Positions 26,881-36,970 are shown, counted from the first letter of the stretch. The stretch: DNA of 64,000 bases from Heyndrickxia oleronia (GCF_017809215.1 NZ_CP065424.1:3008001-3072000), one strand, 5' to 3'. Made by a program: numbers and translations. Notes: generated by a model from the sequence alone, not told the origin.

Positions 26881-27354
26881 TTAATCCCCTCTCACTTGAG
26901 AACATTTTCTAGAACGCTCTATTAGCAGCTGATACCCATAAATGATAAAAGCAAAAATATAATAATATATAAAAAGGTGTATCCGTTTGAAATTAACTAA
27001 TTTATAAACGTTAAACTTTTCAAAAAGATAAGTAAGTGGGTAGGAAAAACTAAAATTAGAAATTAAATTCAAAAGGATATAACGTTTAAATTTTCCAAAT
27101 GATAAATGAAATATCCATATTGTACCGGCAAAAAATGGGCCAAAAATAAAACTTAAATCATGAAAAATAAGCTCTGCAATTCCTCCTTTAACTCTCCACC
27201 ATTTATACCTATAGGAAAAAAAGCATCCGCATATAACAAGTAATGAACAAAAAATGGAAACAGGCAAATATTTGCGAAATGAACTTTTGGGCATAAATAT
27301 AACAGAAATCCATGAAATGATTAATATAACTATTCGAATTAGATTAGGAATCAT
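26881..27354 (-). CDS. Membrane protein, paralogue of the gene at 47989
   Basis: The 157-residue product has four to five hydrophobic helices and no recognised family. It aligns along its length with the product at 47989. Shared landmarks are IFMPKSSFRKYLP versus FFIPKKTVKRYLP, KWWRVKGG versus KSWKVKGD, SFIFGPFFAGTIWIFHLSFG versus SVILGPFAVGTLWIFRLTFG, and FKRIHLF versus FTRVHHL. GGGGGAG precedes the ATG. The conserved basic and aromatic residues in loops suggest a real function. Confidence 0.65.
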   Translation of the reverse strand: MIPNLIRIVILIISWISVIFMPKSSFRKYLPVSIFCSLLVICGCFFSYRYKWWRVKGGIAELIFHDLSFIFGPFFAGTIWIFHLSFGKFKRYILLNLISNFSFSYPLTYLFEKFNVYKLVNFKRIHLFIYYYIFAFIIYGYQLLIERSRKCSQVRGD

Positions 27355-27799
27355 TTCTTCTCCCCCTTTTTTAGATATTCTTTATTATTTATAGTGAAAC
27401 TATTCATCTAAATGGCTTTGATTGAGAAGGTCTTTCCTTAGTAGGGGGTGCTTTTCTTGAATAAGAAGGTGTCTAATTGTATTATACTGTTTTTTGGAAC
27501 TACCTTATAGTGATTGGAATTATATTAAGGTGGAGAAGAGTTTGTGAAGGATCATACTTAAACAATGTGGACTTTAGTTAAATAAGACAAAGTACCTCTT
27601 AAAATCTCGGACAAGATCATGATATATTTGAACGTTGTAACTTCAGTATATTATCGATTAAGCACACATAGGTGATTAATGGAATCGCCTTAATAGCAAT
27701 ATAGAATAAATCATGCCTTTTAAAATATGTTACAATTCTACCTAATGTATAGTTTTAATTATTTTGTAAGATTTTAACATAAAAGAGGAGTTGAATCGC
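27355..27799. other. Intergenic region, no gene seen
   Basis: AT-rich with short broken frames on both strands. Only the ribosome binding site of the SRPBCC gene (AAGAGGAG) is recognisable. Confidence 0.4.
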
Positions 27800-28234
27800 A
27801 TGGCAAGTATTGAACAATTGCAAAAAATAAACACACCAGCCCATCTGGTATACTTAGCATTGACAACGAAAGAAGGCTTGTCTGAAGTATGGACAAAGGA
27901 TCTGAAAGTGGAAGCAGTCGTTGGAAAGGTGAATGAGTTTCGCTTTGGCCCTAATGATACAGCCAAAATGAAAGTTATTGAGCTTGTTGCAGACAAGCGA
28001 GTCAGCTGGGAATGCGTTTACGCTGATGCCGATCCGGAATGGATCGGGACTACAATCACATTTGAATTAACTGAATCTAACGGCACCACAAAGGTTGATT
28101 TTAGCCATGCCCAGTGGAAGGCAGTTACGTCATGTTACAAGTATTGCAATTACAACTGGGCAATGTTTTTGCTGAGCTTGAAGCAGTACTGTGAGCTTGG
28201 AAAAGGCACACCTTACCAAGAAAGAACTTTTTAG
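27800..28234 (+). CDS. SRPBCC/AHSA1-type domain protein
   Basis: The 144-residue product has the AHSA1 layout: an N-terminal helix after IEQLQKINTPAHLVYLALTT, strands including EFRFGPNDTAKMKVIELVAD and RVSWECV, WIGTTITFELTESNGTTKV, and a C-terminal helix ending WAMFLLSLKQYCELG. The fold binds hydrophobic ligands. The start codon follows AAGAGGAG. It looks noticeably richer in G+C and uses more CTG and GCC codons than its neighbours, which suggests recent arrival. Confidence 0.75.
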   Translation: MASIEQLQKINTPAHLVYLALTTKEGLSEVWTKDLKVEAVVGKVNEFRFGPNDTAKMKVIELVADKRVSWECVYADADPEWIGTTITFELTESNGTTKVDFSHAQWKAVTSCYKYCNYNWAMFLLSLKQYCELGKGTPYQERTF

Positions 28235-28415
28235 AAAATTTAGGGTGAAAGTAATAAATATAAAAATGAACGATTTTTTCAACTAAACCAGCTAATTGTT
28301 TGTCAATATTTTTTAATAAAAAGATTAATAATGTTATGATATACTAAAAATGTTCATGACAAATAACCTTCCTCTATATTTGGAAGGTTTTGTTGTAATT
28401 AGTTAGATATAGTTT

Positions 28416-29303
28416 TTAAGATATAACTTGAAAATAGTTTTGCTTTTTAGTAAGGCGTAAATCCAGTGTAAGATAGTTATTAACACATGCAATAACTGCG
28501 ACTCTAAATGGTTTTCCTTCTTCATGTTTCATATCATAATACTCTCTAAATCTTTTATTACATATGATCTCATCTGTCGTTTTCTTCTTACGAGAATCAA
28601 GAATACCACTTTGAACAGCCATATAAAGAGGATGACGAAGCCTACAAGAGCCTCATTTGGTAATTCGATTTACTGATGCAGTAAACTTACCGGAAGAATA
28701 CACACTTGGATCTACTCCAGCGAATCCAACGAGCTTTTTGGCATCATTGAACCGAACTATCACTCCTATCTCGGAAATAATCGTGGCGGCGATTCCCCCC
28801 TCCCGATTCCAGGGATTGACTGGAGTATATGGTATTCTTCAATTTCTTTAGCATGGGCATCTATTTCATCTCCAATTTTAGATAGGTGCTCTCGGTATTG
28901 AAAAACAATCTTGACTAATAACTCAAGATTATAAATATTATTTTGGTACATATTTTTTAATAGGGTTGCGAAGGGCTGCTTCCCTTAATTTTTTGCCTTT
29001 TCGTTTACCCATTTATCTGAACGACTCATACATAGCGATGCTATTATTTGTTATTTCTTTTTCTCTCACTTTTAACACTGCTTCTGAATTGGGAAAAGCT
29101 AATAATGTAAGCAACGAGACCTTTGAATATAAGCTTCCAAAAACTCCTGTATACTCGGGAAATACCTGTTCCAAAAGAGTGCAGCTATATTTTAGTCTGT
29201 GCTGATACTTCAGCAATACTTCTTGTTGTCTTGTTAGATTACCGTCAGAGGCACTGCTCTGTTGTAAAGGACTTTTGTCCAATCTTATTATTTTATCTAA
29301 CAC
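28416..29303 (-). pseudogene. IS110-family transposase remnant
   Basis: Read on the minus strand across several frames, the pieces follow the order of an IS110/IS1111 transposase. LKYQHRLKYSCTLLEQVFPE and EYTGVFGSLYSKVSLLTLLA come first, then KIGDEIDAHAKEIEEYHILQ and SIPGIG. Next come AAIIS-type helices with FNDAKKLVGFAGVDPSVYSS, GKFTASVNRITKRGSCRLRH, and a tail RKKKTTDEIICNKRFREYYD. The N-terminal DEDD catalytic region is missing and several frameshifts occur. No element ends could be defined. Confidence 0.65.
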
Positions 29304-29507
29304 CCATCTACATTAATTATAAGTGTCAATATTTATATCCTCTCGTCTTTACTTTATATTCTATTAATACTAGATATATCGAAGTAGCTCATAAGATAAT
29401 TACCATCTTTAGAATGAACAATAAAATTCACACAATATTACACACTTTATTTTAATAGAATAGTAGAATACTTTATAAATTTACTCTACAAAAAGGTTGT
29501 GATATTT

Positions 29508-29855
29508 ATGAAATATTTCATTCAATTCCTTATAGCCATCTTACTTACGGCTTTATCTTACTTCATTGCAAGCGTCTTACATAGTTATGGTTTATCGATT
29601 TGGAAAGCTCTAATTATAGGTACTACGGTAGTATTAGTAGGTGCTATTACCGAGAAAATGAAATCACCAATGTGGTTAATTATATTTATGCCTTTTCCTA
29701 TCGGTATGCTATTACTATTTGTATTTTTAAATGTACCTCCATTGGATTGGTTGTTTACTTATTTGACAACACTAGTTATTTACACCATCATCCACATTAT
29801 CATGAGTTTCTTTTTTAAATTTCACTCATTAATTCCTGCTTGGAAACTATCATAA
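29508..29855 (+). CDS. Small four-helix membrane protein
   Basis: The 115-residue product has four hydrophobic helices and ends in a basic segment, FKFHSLIPAWKLS. I do not recognise the family. I chose the ATG at 29508. AAAAGGTTG lies upstream and a terminator directly follows, which supports a real monocistronic gene. Confidence 0.55.
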   Translation: MKYFIQFLIAILLTALSYFIASVLHSYGLSIWKALIIGTTVVLVGAITEKMKSPMWLIIFMPFPIGMLLLFVFLNVPPLDWLFTYLTTLVIYTIIHIIMSFFFKFHSLIPAWKLS

Positions 29856-29865
29856 TAAAAACATA

Positions 29866-29893
29866 AAAGAATCCTTTAAAGGATTCTTTTTTT
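29866..29893 (+). terminator. Terminator of the four-helix protein gene
   Basis: AGAATCC pairs with GGATTCT over a TTTAAA loop, followed by TTTTTTT. Confidence 0.85.
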
Positions 29894-30317
29894 AATAATG
29901 AAATAGTTATTCTTTTTTAGAAACAAAATAATTAAATCGAATAATGAAGGACTGTAATTTTCCAATAACATTATTAACATATAAAAGGTTGTATATGTAC
30001 CAACTACACGAGTTCCTAAAAAAGGATTTATATTTACTTAATAAAAACTTTAATAGAATGATTAAGGTTATTATAAATCTCGTTAATAATTATTAGTTAA
30101 AATTTTCATTAGTGAGGGTAGCAACTACTATGGAATTTAGCGAAGGCGGAGCCAATACTTTTTTTGTAATCAATCCATTATTTTAAATCGTTATTTAATC
30201 CTTATAAATTAATTTCCAACAAATGATTTAAGAATGGCCATGACTATTTTAATTTTACTACAGTCAATTAAGTGATTAATCCGTATTTGTCAAATATTTC
30301 ATGCATGATCAAAATAC
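29894..30317. other. Intergenic region, no gene seen
   Basis: AT-rich. No plausible start with a ribosome binding site, apart from an 18-codon frame that is too short to support. Confidence 0.35.
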
Positions 30318-30346
30318 GAAAAAAGCCTTGATTGGTTCAAGGCTTT
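30318..30346 (-). terminator. Terminator after the 81-residue protein gene
   Basis: AAAGCCTTGA pairs with TCAAGGCTTT over a 5-base loop. T runs follow on the minus strand. Confidence 0.8.
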
Positions 30347-30398
30347 ACTGATTCTTGCCGATTTTTATATAAAAAAGCCTCATTGCTTTTTTCATCAA

Positions 30399-30644
30399 TT
30401 ATGTATTAAATGCTTGAATCCAATCTTCACCATAAAAGTTAATGCTCAATAAATTATTTTCTCTAACAAGGTTAGCAATTTCCTTATATACTTCTGGAGA
30501 ATCAGTAGTAATTTTAAAACCAACATAATATTCTGTTTTTTTTGTAGCATCCACTTTAACATTTTCAATATAACGTAATTTGCTAATTAGTTTTGCAAAA
30601 AGAAATGCTTCTGTTTTATCAGATGTATAGCAGGAATCATACAT
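30399..30644 (-). CDS. Small hypothetical protein, 81 residues
   Basis: The product is soluble and looks like a two-layer alpha/beta domain: a helix around TEAFLFAKLISKLRYIE, strands VKVDATKK and EYYVGFKI, a helix PEVYKEIANLVREN and a final strand. I know no family. AAAAGGAGG lies 8 bases before the ATG at 30644, which argues strongly that it is expressed. Confidence 0.6.
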   Translation of the reverse strand: MYDSCYTSDKTEAFLFAKLISKLRYIENVKVDATKKTEYYVGFKITTDSPEVYKEIANLVRENNLLSINFYGEDWIQAFNT

Positions 30645-30945
30645 GTCTGCAACCTCCTTTTCCAAAATTAATTCGACAAAAGGAGGAAAATCCCTCTACA
30701 CAAACAAAACATTTTTTATCTCCATTAAGTTGATTTGTTCACCCCATATATTTGATGTCGGAGGATGGTCATCATTTACCATTATTATCGTGAGAGTTAA
30801 AACAATTCTTCTTTGCTTAAAGAACCTACTTAATAAATCATTGATCCTTTCATCTTAATCAAAGAAAAATTAAAAACGTACATGCCCGAACAAAATTTCT
30901 AAAACAAGCATTTAATATTGTAATCTTAGAAGAAAGGAGCTAATC

Positions 30946-31227
30946 ATGGATAATAATCAAAGGGTATTTAATCTGGATGACATGAATAAGAACCTTACTA
31001 AAAATACTAGAATGCAGATTATGAATAACCAAGTTTTCACCTTCGTCTGTGGTGCATTCCCACTTATCACCTTTCCAGTTTTATTGCAAAGAGGACAATT
31101 TATAGATATTACTTGTCAGTCTGGCCCTATTACTATTAGAATTGGATGCGGAAACAGATTCGACTTTCGGGTTGCAACATTTAACTTACGTGCCGGACAA
31201 GCAGTTCAAGTATCTTGTATCGGTTAA
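30946..31227 (+). CDS. Small hypothetical protein with three cysteines
   Basis: The 93-residue product has a charged N-terminal 30 residues, then strand-rich sequence (VFTFVCGAFPLITFPVLLQR, then TIRIGCGNRFDFRVATFNLR) that looks like a compact beta fold, ending VQVSCIG. There is no signal peptide. AAAGGAG precedes the ATG and a terminator follows. Family unknown; a spore-surface role would be speculation. Confidence 0.55.
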   Translation: MDNNQRVFNLDDMNKNLTKNTRMQIMNNQVFTFVCGAFPLITFPVLLQRGQFIDITCQSGPITIRIGCGNRFDFRVATFNLRAGQAVQVSCIG

Positions 31228-31257
31228 ACACTACTTCAATTGTTTTACGCATTCTAG

Positions 31258-31287
31258 ACACAGTACCCAAGTGGTACTGTTTTTTTA
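31258..31287 (+). terminator. Terminator after the 93-residue protein gene
   Basis: CAGTACC pairs with GGTACTG over a 5-base loop, followed by seven T residues. Confidence 0.85.
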
Positions 31288-31545
31288 CTTACTCTGTTTG
31301 AGACAAGCAAGTTTCCAACTAATATATGTCCTGTTACAAAGACAGATGTCTTAAAAATCAACCCATGGTTACATCTCCTCATTAGATTGATATATTTCTT
31401 TTCAACATATTGCTTCCTAACTTTATAAGCGTTACGATTCATCACTCTAAGATAAATGAGAAGGTGTAAGGGTTAATCAAATCAAATTTACAATGATAAA
31501 CCTAGGTAAGTTAGCTTTTAATTGCTTTCCTTTGTTCATCTAATT

Positions 31546-31992
31546 CTATACCATATTTTTTATAATAAATTTTGGTTCATAATCACTAATAACCTCAAAT
31601 ACACCTTTATTATAAATATAAACATGATGTTCTACATTTGGAATATCATTACTTCCCAACCATTGTAATTGATCAAACCATTCTATGAAGTCTGAATTAG
31701 TCATCTTATAAAAGCAAGCAGCAGTTTTATCTATATTTGACGCTCGTTTGTATGCTTCCTTTACAGCTGGAGTTAAGTCACTTCTTGGAATCTCCCCTGC
31801 ATAGAGAAATGACCATACATAATCCTGTATATTAGAAATTTTATCGTAAATGATGTCTACTGAATTACCTTTAATATCAATTAATCTTATACACAATCCC
31901 TTTTCATCAGAAAAATTAAAGTTAGCTTCAGTTATATTTCCTTTTTCTAAATTGTTTACTGGTTACCATACATGTAGTTTTCGTAAATTCAC
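31546..31992 (-). pseudogene. Dead copy of the gene at 33204
   Basis: The DNA is almost identical to 33204-33647 over about 430 bases. The start position carries GTG and codon 10 is TAA where the other copy has CAA (HVW-stop instead of HVWQ). Beyond the stop the frame is open and well conserved, with changes such as SFLYAG for SFRYAG, showing the duplication is recent. Restart at an internal TTG is unlikely, as no ribosome binding site precedes it. Confidence 0.75.
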
Positions 31993-32207
31993 GCAATCAG
32001 CTACTTTCTATATCATAATGTAGATTATCATCGACTCATTGTCCCATTAGTAATTCCAATGTAAAAAAATATTGGAAACATAATCAAATAATAATGGAAA
32101 AGGCGAAAATGATTTAAGGGCGACAACTATGTAGTTTAAATATACTAGTGTGTATGCTTTGATTATAAACATCGATATTAATTAAAATGATATTTAATAA
32201 ATCTAAA

Positions 32208-32318
32208 AGAGAACATGGTAGCAAGAGGTTGGAATGCAAAGGTCAATTTGAAGGAAGTGTAATTTTTACTGAACAAGTTCAGATGTTATATAAAACGGAA
32301 AAATATCTTATAAGATAA
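32208..32318 (+). pseudogene. Unknown gene remnant, copy B
   Basis: The last 30 codons, RLECKGQFEGSVIFTEQVQM then LYKTEKYLIR, align with the end of copy A at 26662-26878 (EVEIDNVIYEGSIDITTDVQ then KLYKNENLYRVK). No start remains. Confidence 0.4.
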
Positions 32319-32407
32319 AAAAATATGCCCCACTCGTAAAGATAAGGGTATTTTTGCATACGAAACAAACATTAATATAAGTAAATAATTTTTCTTGTAT
32401 TAACTGT

Positions 32408-32689
32408 TTAAATTATATTAAACACGAGTAAATGAAAGACTACAATTAACCCAAAAGATGCATAACCCACTAATTTAACAGGGTGAGTAAATTTGTAGTT
32501 GTTAAATGACGTAATTCGTTGGGCAATTTCTAAAAATAATAAGGTTCCAATTAATAAAATCAATCCACCGATGATGAAAGTGTTATTCATCAAATTTACT
32601 TTGCTTACAATATGGTCACTGAATAATATCCATAGGTAACCTAAGAAAAGATTTAAAAGAATGGATAATACCATCTCTTTTGCCTTCAT
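32408..32689 (-). CDS. Small three-helix membrane protein
   Basis: The 93-residue product has three hydrophobic helices and begins MKAKEMVLSILLNLFLGYLW. I chose the ATG at 32689, preceded by GGGGGA; an upstream ATG gives 25 extra residues but no ribosome binding site. Family unknown. It lies between the two copies of the duplicated gene. Confidence 0.55.
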   Translation of the reverse strand: MKAKEMVLSILLNLFLGYLWILFSDHIVSKVNLMNNTFIIGGLILLIGTLLFLEIAQRITSFNNYKFTHPVKLVGYASFGLIVVFHLLVFNII

Positions 32690-33203
32690 ATTTATTCCCC
32701 CTAATATCAGAATATACAAATATTTTATCATAATATCCAATTTTTTGAAACTTAATATAAACAATTACTACACAATTGGATGTGTGTAATGCGACTTAAA
32801 AAGTTGTCAATAAAGTGGGTTATTTTTTGTTTGACAGTTATATATATAATAAGTTTTTAAAGTTTGTTCTTGTAACCCTTAACAAGGTATTCATTCAATC
32901 CAGTTCATCATTTACCTTCCATATCCTTTATACTATTTGGGATCAATAACGTAAATCCTGTCCCTTTAAACCACTGCCATTTGTAAACTCAATGTCAAAG
33001 TCGAATTGAACTCTTTTATCCATTGTAAAACCACCTCATATTAATTTTGGGTTGTTATTAAATATATTCCTGTTAAAGAAACTGTTTCCTATATCTGCAC
33101 CATTTTTTGTTAAGTTTTTTCTATGGTTTTCATTATTCAAACATATGAATTTGGATAGTATAACAAATAAAAAACCACTGTATTAGTGGTTTTCATAAAA
33201 CTA
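32690..33203. other. Intergenic region with possible decayed reading frames
   Basis: AT-rich; a short reading at 32,930-33,030 on the minus strand (encoding TKRVQFDFDIEFTNGSGLKG-like residues) hints at a lost gene, too little to classify. Confidence 0.3.
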
Positions 33204-33647
33204 TTATTTATTATTAATAACAAACTTTGGTTCATAATCACTAATAACTTCAAAAACACCATCATTATATATATATAAATGATGTTCTACATTTGGAATT
33301 TCATTACTCCCCAACCATCCGAATTGATCAAACCATTCTATGAAGTCTGAATTAGTCATCTTATAAAAGCAAGCAGCAGTTTTATCTATATTTGACGCTC
33401 GTTTGTATGCTTCCTTTACAGCTGGAGTTAAGTCACTTCTTGGAATCTCCCCAGCATAGCGAAATGACCATACATAATCCTGTATATTAGAAATTTTATC
33501 GTAAATGATGTCTACTGAATTACCTTTAATATCAATTAATCTTATACACAATCCCTTTTCATCAGAAAAATTAAAGTTAGCTTCAGTTATATTTCCTTTT
33601 TCTAAATTGTTTACTGGTTGCCATACATGTAATTTTCTTTGATCCAT
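33204..33647 (-). CDS. Hypothetical protein, intact copy of a duplicated gene
   Basis: The 147-residue product is soluble and acidic, with landmarks FNFSDEKGLCIRLIDIKGNS, DYVWSFRYAGEIPRSDLTP and NSDFIEWFDQFGWLGSNEIP and a strand-rich end. The pattern resembles small immunity-type or SMI1/KNR4-like proteins, but I cannot assign it. A damaged near-identical copy lies 1.2 kb away at 31546. Confidence 0.6.
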   Translation of the reverse strand: MDQRKLHVWQPVNNLEKGNITEANFNFSDEKGLCIRLIDIKGNSVDIIYDKISNIQDYVWSFRYAGEIPRSDLTPAVKEAYKRASNIDKTAACFYKMTNSDFIEWFDQFGWLGSNEIPNVEHHLYIYNDGVFEVISDYEPKFVINNK

Positions 33648-34244
33648 TCAATCAACTACTTTCCTAATGTAGATAAAATTAGTCTACTAAAATTTTATTA
33701 AATAATATCTTATTTTGTCAGTCATTGATCCATTTGGATAACGAAGAGACCACTTTTTTGTAAAAGTACTTTGATAAAAAAGAAACATTGATACCCTTTA
33801 GATGTTTTTGTTATTGTACCACTTGATTTTACTTTTGTATTACCTAGAAATTGATTAAAATGTTCAAGTGCCCTACAGTATTATCATAATTATTTACTTT
33901 ATTTGTGGAATTTGTGAATTTTGCTATTGATCTAATTGCTTCCCTAGAATATACGATTAAGGCCACAAAGAAAGCCTAATTACTCGAGCTTTCTTAATGT
34001 TTATTTAAAACTAATACTAACTAACTATTAAACTTTAATATTGCAATATTTAAATTTAAAGCTAATTTCTTCTTATTTTGTCATAGGTTACTGTACGAAT
34101 AAAAGGCTAAAAAATTTAATTTAATACACTTTATAATCTATAATATATTCACTATCCTCAACCATATAACGCTATTCAATCAAAAAAGTTCCATTTTAGG
34201 TAATCTTTTAATAGCTCTATCCATGCACTTACAAAAATTTTTAC
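33648..34244. other. Gene-free AT-rich stretch
   Basis: No supported gene, RNA or repeat. Confidence 0.35.
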
Positions 34245-34364
34245 CTATTGTTGCTCTTCGACATTATCAATACCAATTAATCTTGTCTTATAACCTATAA
34301 CATTACTTCTAACTCCCGCAATATCATCAATATAAACTGATCTTTCATTTTGTTTCCATATCAT
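34245..34364 (-). other. Coding-like fragment, 39 codons
   Basis: The frame MIWKQNERSVYIDDIAGVRS then NVIGYKTRLIGIDNVEEQQ has normal protein-like composition but only a weak ribosome binding site. It may be the remnant of a longer gene. Confidence 0.25.
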
Positions 34365-34589
34365 TTATTTCTTTTACTACTGCATTGCCTAATGGCGTTA
34401 ATCAATTTTCGTCCAATCCTGTGAAAATCCCATCAACTTTTCTACATAAGTTTAGTTGCTTTCCATTGGCTCACTACCAAACTAGTAAATGTAATAATTC
34501 TTTTACAACCCACTTCCCTATTATGAAAATTATGGTATAATTTCCTAGAACCTACAACAAAAAAACTATTAGAAAATGAGGTAAAATCT

Positions 34590-34694
34590 ATGCCAGAAAT
34601 TAAATGGGGATCCCCATTGAGCTTAGCTTGTCTAGGTGTATTCTTAGGTGGATTAGGAATCTTTTTTAAAGCTATTTGGAGTACTTTTTTGTAA
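34590..34694 (+). CDS. 34-residue single-helix membrane peptide
   Basis: The peptide starts MPEIKWGSPLSLACLGVFLG and has one membrane helix. It is supported by GAGGT 8 bases before the ATG and by a perfect terminator that begins at its stop codon. Function unknown; small spore or toxin-like membrane peptides are both possible. Confidence 0.55.
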   Translation: MPEIKWGSPLSLACLGVFLGGLGIFFKAIWSTFL

Positions 34695-34720
34695 ACAGAC
34701 TAATTTAGTCTGTTTTCTCA
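34693..34720 (+). terminator. Terminator of the 34-residue peptide gene
   Basis: AAACAGACTA pairs with TAGTCTGTTT; the stem begins inside the TAA stop codon and ends in TTTT. Confidence 0.8.
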
Positions 34721-35006
34721 TTTTAATAATTTGGAAATGTAATAATTCTTTTGTTCATATATCCCCTTGTAATCCCTTCATTTTACTCTACCTTTTAGTC
34801 GATCCATATAACTTTAATAAGATTTCTATAATATACAAATGATATGAATCATGTTTCGCACATAATCAAGAAAATCGAAACAAATAAATGACCAAATACG
34901 AGGAGTTTATGAAAAATTGTATTTGACTGATTTATTTATTTTAAAATCGGGCAATTTTCGGGTGATATTAAAAATTTATAATAGCAATATAAAAAAAATG
35001 CCCGAA
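34721..35006. other. Intergenic region downstream of glnA
   Basis: AT-rich, no gene or RNA seen. Confidence 0.35.
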
Positions 35007-35043
35007 ACAAAAACCCCTTAACACCAATGGTATCAAGGGGTTT
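35007..35043 (-). terminator. glnA terminator
   Basis: AAACCCCTT pairs with AAGGGGTTT and the minus strand ends in TTTTTG, just past the glnA stop. Confidence 0.85.
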
Positions 35044-35048
35044 CTCTA

Positions 35049-36383
35049 TTAATACATTTGCATATATTGCTCGCGTTCCCATGGATGAACAGTTGTTCTG
35101 AACATATCCCATTCAATCTCTTTAGCCTCTAAGAAATGTTCAAGGATGTGCTCACCTAAAGCACTAGTCATTACTTCATCGGATACTAAGTTATCTAATG
35201 CTTGCTTTAACGTTCCTGGCAAATCAATAATGCCTGCTTCTTCACGTTCTTGTTTATTCATAACATAAATATTTCGATCAACAGGTGCAGGTGCCTTTAA
35301 TTTATTTTTAATCCCATCTAATCCGGATTTTAATAATACGGCCATAGCAAGGTATGGGTTTGCAGCAGGGTCTACACTACGCACTTCAATACGAGTACTT
35401 AAGCCACGTGAAGCCGGAATACGTACCAGTGGGCTTCGATTTCTTGCAGACCAAGCAACATAGCAAGGTGCTTCATAACCAGGTACAAGTCGTTTATACG
35501 AATTTACTGTTGGGTTTGTAACTGCTGTGAAGTTCGTCGCATGTTTGATTACTCCAGCGATAAATTGATAAGCAGTTTCGCTTAATTCAAGATCACCACT
35601 TGGATCTACAAATGCGTTTTCGCCATTTTTAAATAAAGATAGATTACAGTGCATACCAGATCCGCTTACACCAAATAAAGGTTTTGGCATAAATGTGGCA
35701 TGAAGTCCATGCTTACGCGCAATAGTTTTTACAACAAGTTTAAAGGTTTGAATATCATCACATGCTTTTAATGCGTGGGCATATTTAAAATCAATCTCAT
35801 GCTGACCAGGAGCAACTTCGTGATGTGATGCTTCAACTTCGAATCCCATCTCTTCAAGCTCTAATACAATGTCTCTGCGGCAATTTTCACCTAAGTCTGT
35901 AGGAGCTAAATCAAAATAACCACCATTATCATTTAATTCTAATGAAGGTTCGCCTTTCTCATCTAATTTAAATAAGAAAAACTCTGGTTCTGGCCCAAGA
36001 TTGAAATCTGTGAAGCCAAGCTCTTCCATTTCCTTTAAAATACGTTTTAGGTTATTACGTGGATCACCAGCAAATGGTGTACCATCTGCATTATAAATAT
36101 CACAGATTAAGCGCGCAACTTTTCCTTTTTCTGCAGTCCAAGGGAACACTACCCACGTGTCTAAGTCTGGATATAAATACATATCTGATTCTTCAATACG
36201 CACAAAACCTTCAATGGATGAACCATCAAACATCATTTTATTATCTAAAGCCTTCCCAAGTTGGCTTATTGGAATTTCGACATTCTTAATCGTTCCTAAA
36301 ATATCAGTAAATTGCAGTCGGATAAATTTGACGTTTTGTTCTTCGGCAATCTTTTCAATATCACTACGAGTAAACTTTGACAT
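35049..36383 (-). CDS. glnA: Glutamine synthetase type I-alpha
   Basis: Makes glutamine from glutamate, ammonia and ATP; in Bacillus the feedback-inhibited enzyme also controls GlnR and TnrA. The 444 residues are the normal I-alpha length. Seen are the beta-grasp start ([19 protein letters not shown]), [10 protein letters not shown], metal ligands in GPEPEFFLF and [26 protein letters not shown], and the Arg-rich site [14 protein letters not shown]. No adenylylation loop of the I-beta type is present. It follows glnR after about 90 bases, the glnRA operon. Confidence 0.98.
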   Translation of the reverse strand: MSKFTRSDIEKIAEEQNVKFIRLQFTDILGTIKNVEIPISQLGKALDNKMMFDGSSIEGFVRIEESDMYLYPDLDTWVVFPWTAEKGKVARLICDIYNADGTPFAGDPRNNLKRILKEMEELGFTDFNLGPEPEFFLFKLDEKGEPSLELNDNGGYFDLAPTDLGENCRRDIVLELEEMGFEVEASHHEVAPGQHEIDFKYAHALKACDDIQTFKLVVKTIARKHGLHATFMPKPLFGVSGSGMHCNLSLFKNGENAFVDPSGDLELSETAYQFIAGVIKHATNFTAVTNPTVNSYKRLVPGYEAPCYVAWSARNRSPLVRIPASRGLSTRIEVRSVDPAANPYLAMAVLLKSGLDGIKNKLKAPAPVDRNIYVMNKQEREEAGIIDLPGTLKQALDNLVSDEVMTSALGEHILEHFLEAKEIEWDMFRTTVHPWEREQYMQMY

Positions 36384-36475
36384 GGATAATTCCTCCCTGA
36401 GGTTTGAAGTGTTTTATAACTGAAGGTTCTCTCTAATAATACTTTGCTACAACGCATCCTTTATTAGATTAAACC

Positions 36476-36868
36476 TTAGTGAAAAAATCTTGGTCTTTCA
36501 TTTTGTCTCATTGATGGACGTTGAAATCTTCCAGCTTGTAAAAGTTCTTCCCTTAAAATCTTTCTAATTTCTTCATTTGTTACTTCTTCTTTTGCCATAC
36601 TTACTTCTTTTTGTACTTCTTCATGCTTCATTACTAAAATTTTCTTTATACCTGCCATGTTGATACCTTGATCCAAAAGATCTTTGATCTCCAATAACTG
36701 ATCCACATCATTTAGTGAATATAGACGTCGATTTCCTTCAGATCTGACAGGATGAATGAGCTCATGTTCTTCATAATATCTAATTTGACGGGCTGTTAAA
36801 TCAGTTAATTGCATGACAGTACCAATTGGTAAAATAGGCATTGAACGTCGTAGATGATTATTACTCAT
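36476..36868 (-). CDS. glnR: GlnR, MerR-family nitrogen repressor
   Basis: GlnR represses glnRA when nitrogen is abundant, on interaction with feedback-inhibited glutamine synthetase. The 130 residues show the MerR helix-turn-helix ([20 protein letters not shown]), the wing ([20 protein letters not shown]) and a helical stretch, ending in the short C-terminal tail (NERPRFFH) that senses GlnA. GGCGGAG lies before the ATG. GlnR boxes lie upstream. Confidence 0.97.
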   Translation of the reverse strand: MSNNHLRRSMPILPIGTVMQLTDLTARQIRYYEEHELIHPVRSEGNRRLYSLNDVDQLLEIKDLLDQGINMAGIKKILVMKHEEVQKEVSMAKEEVTNEEIRKILREELLQAGRFQRPSMRQNERPRFFH

Positions 36869-36903
36869 TCAAATCTCCGCCTTTCTATTTAATTTATATT
36901 GTC

Positions 36904-36955
36904 ATTATATTATGATGTAATCTTAGTTGTCAATTAAATGTTAGATTTTCTTACA
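36904..36955 (-). promoter_or_regulatory. glnRA promoter with two GlnR/TnrA boxes
   Basis: A perfect box TGTNA-N7-TNACA lies at 36939-36955 (TGTTAGATTTTCTTACA). A second, one mismatch off, overlaps the promoter at 36916-36932. The minus-strand promoter is TTGACA (36933-36928), an 18-base spacer and TATAAT (36909-36904). The layout matches the tandem operators of the glnRA operon. Confidence 0.8.
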
Positions 36956-36970
36956 TGATTTTTTTGATAC

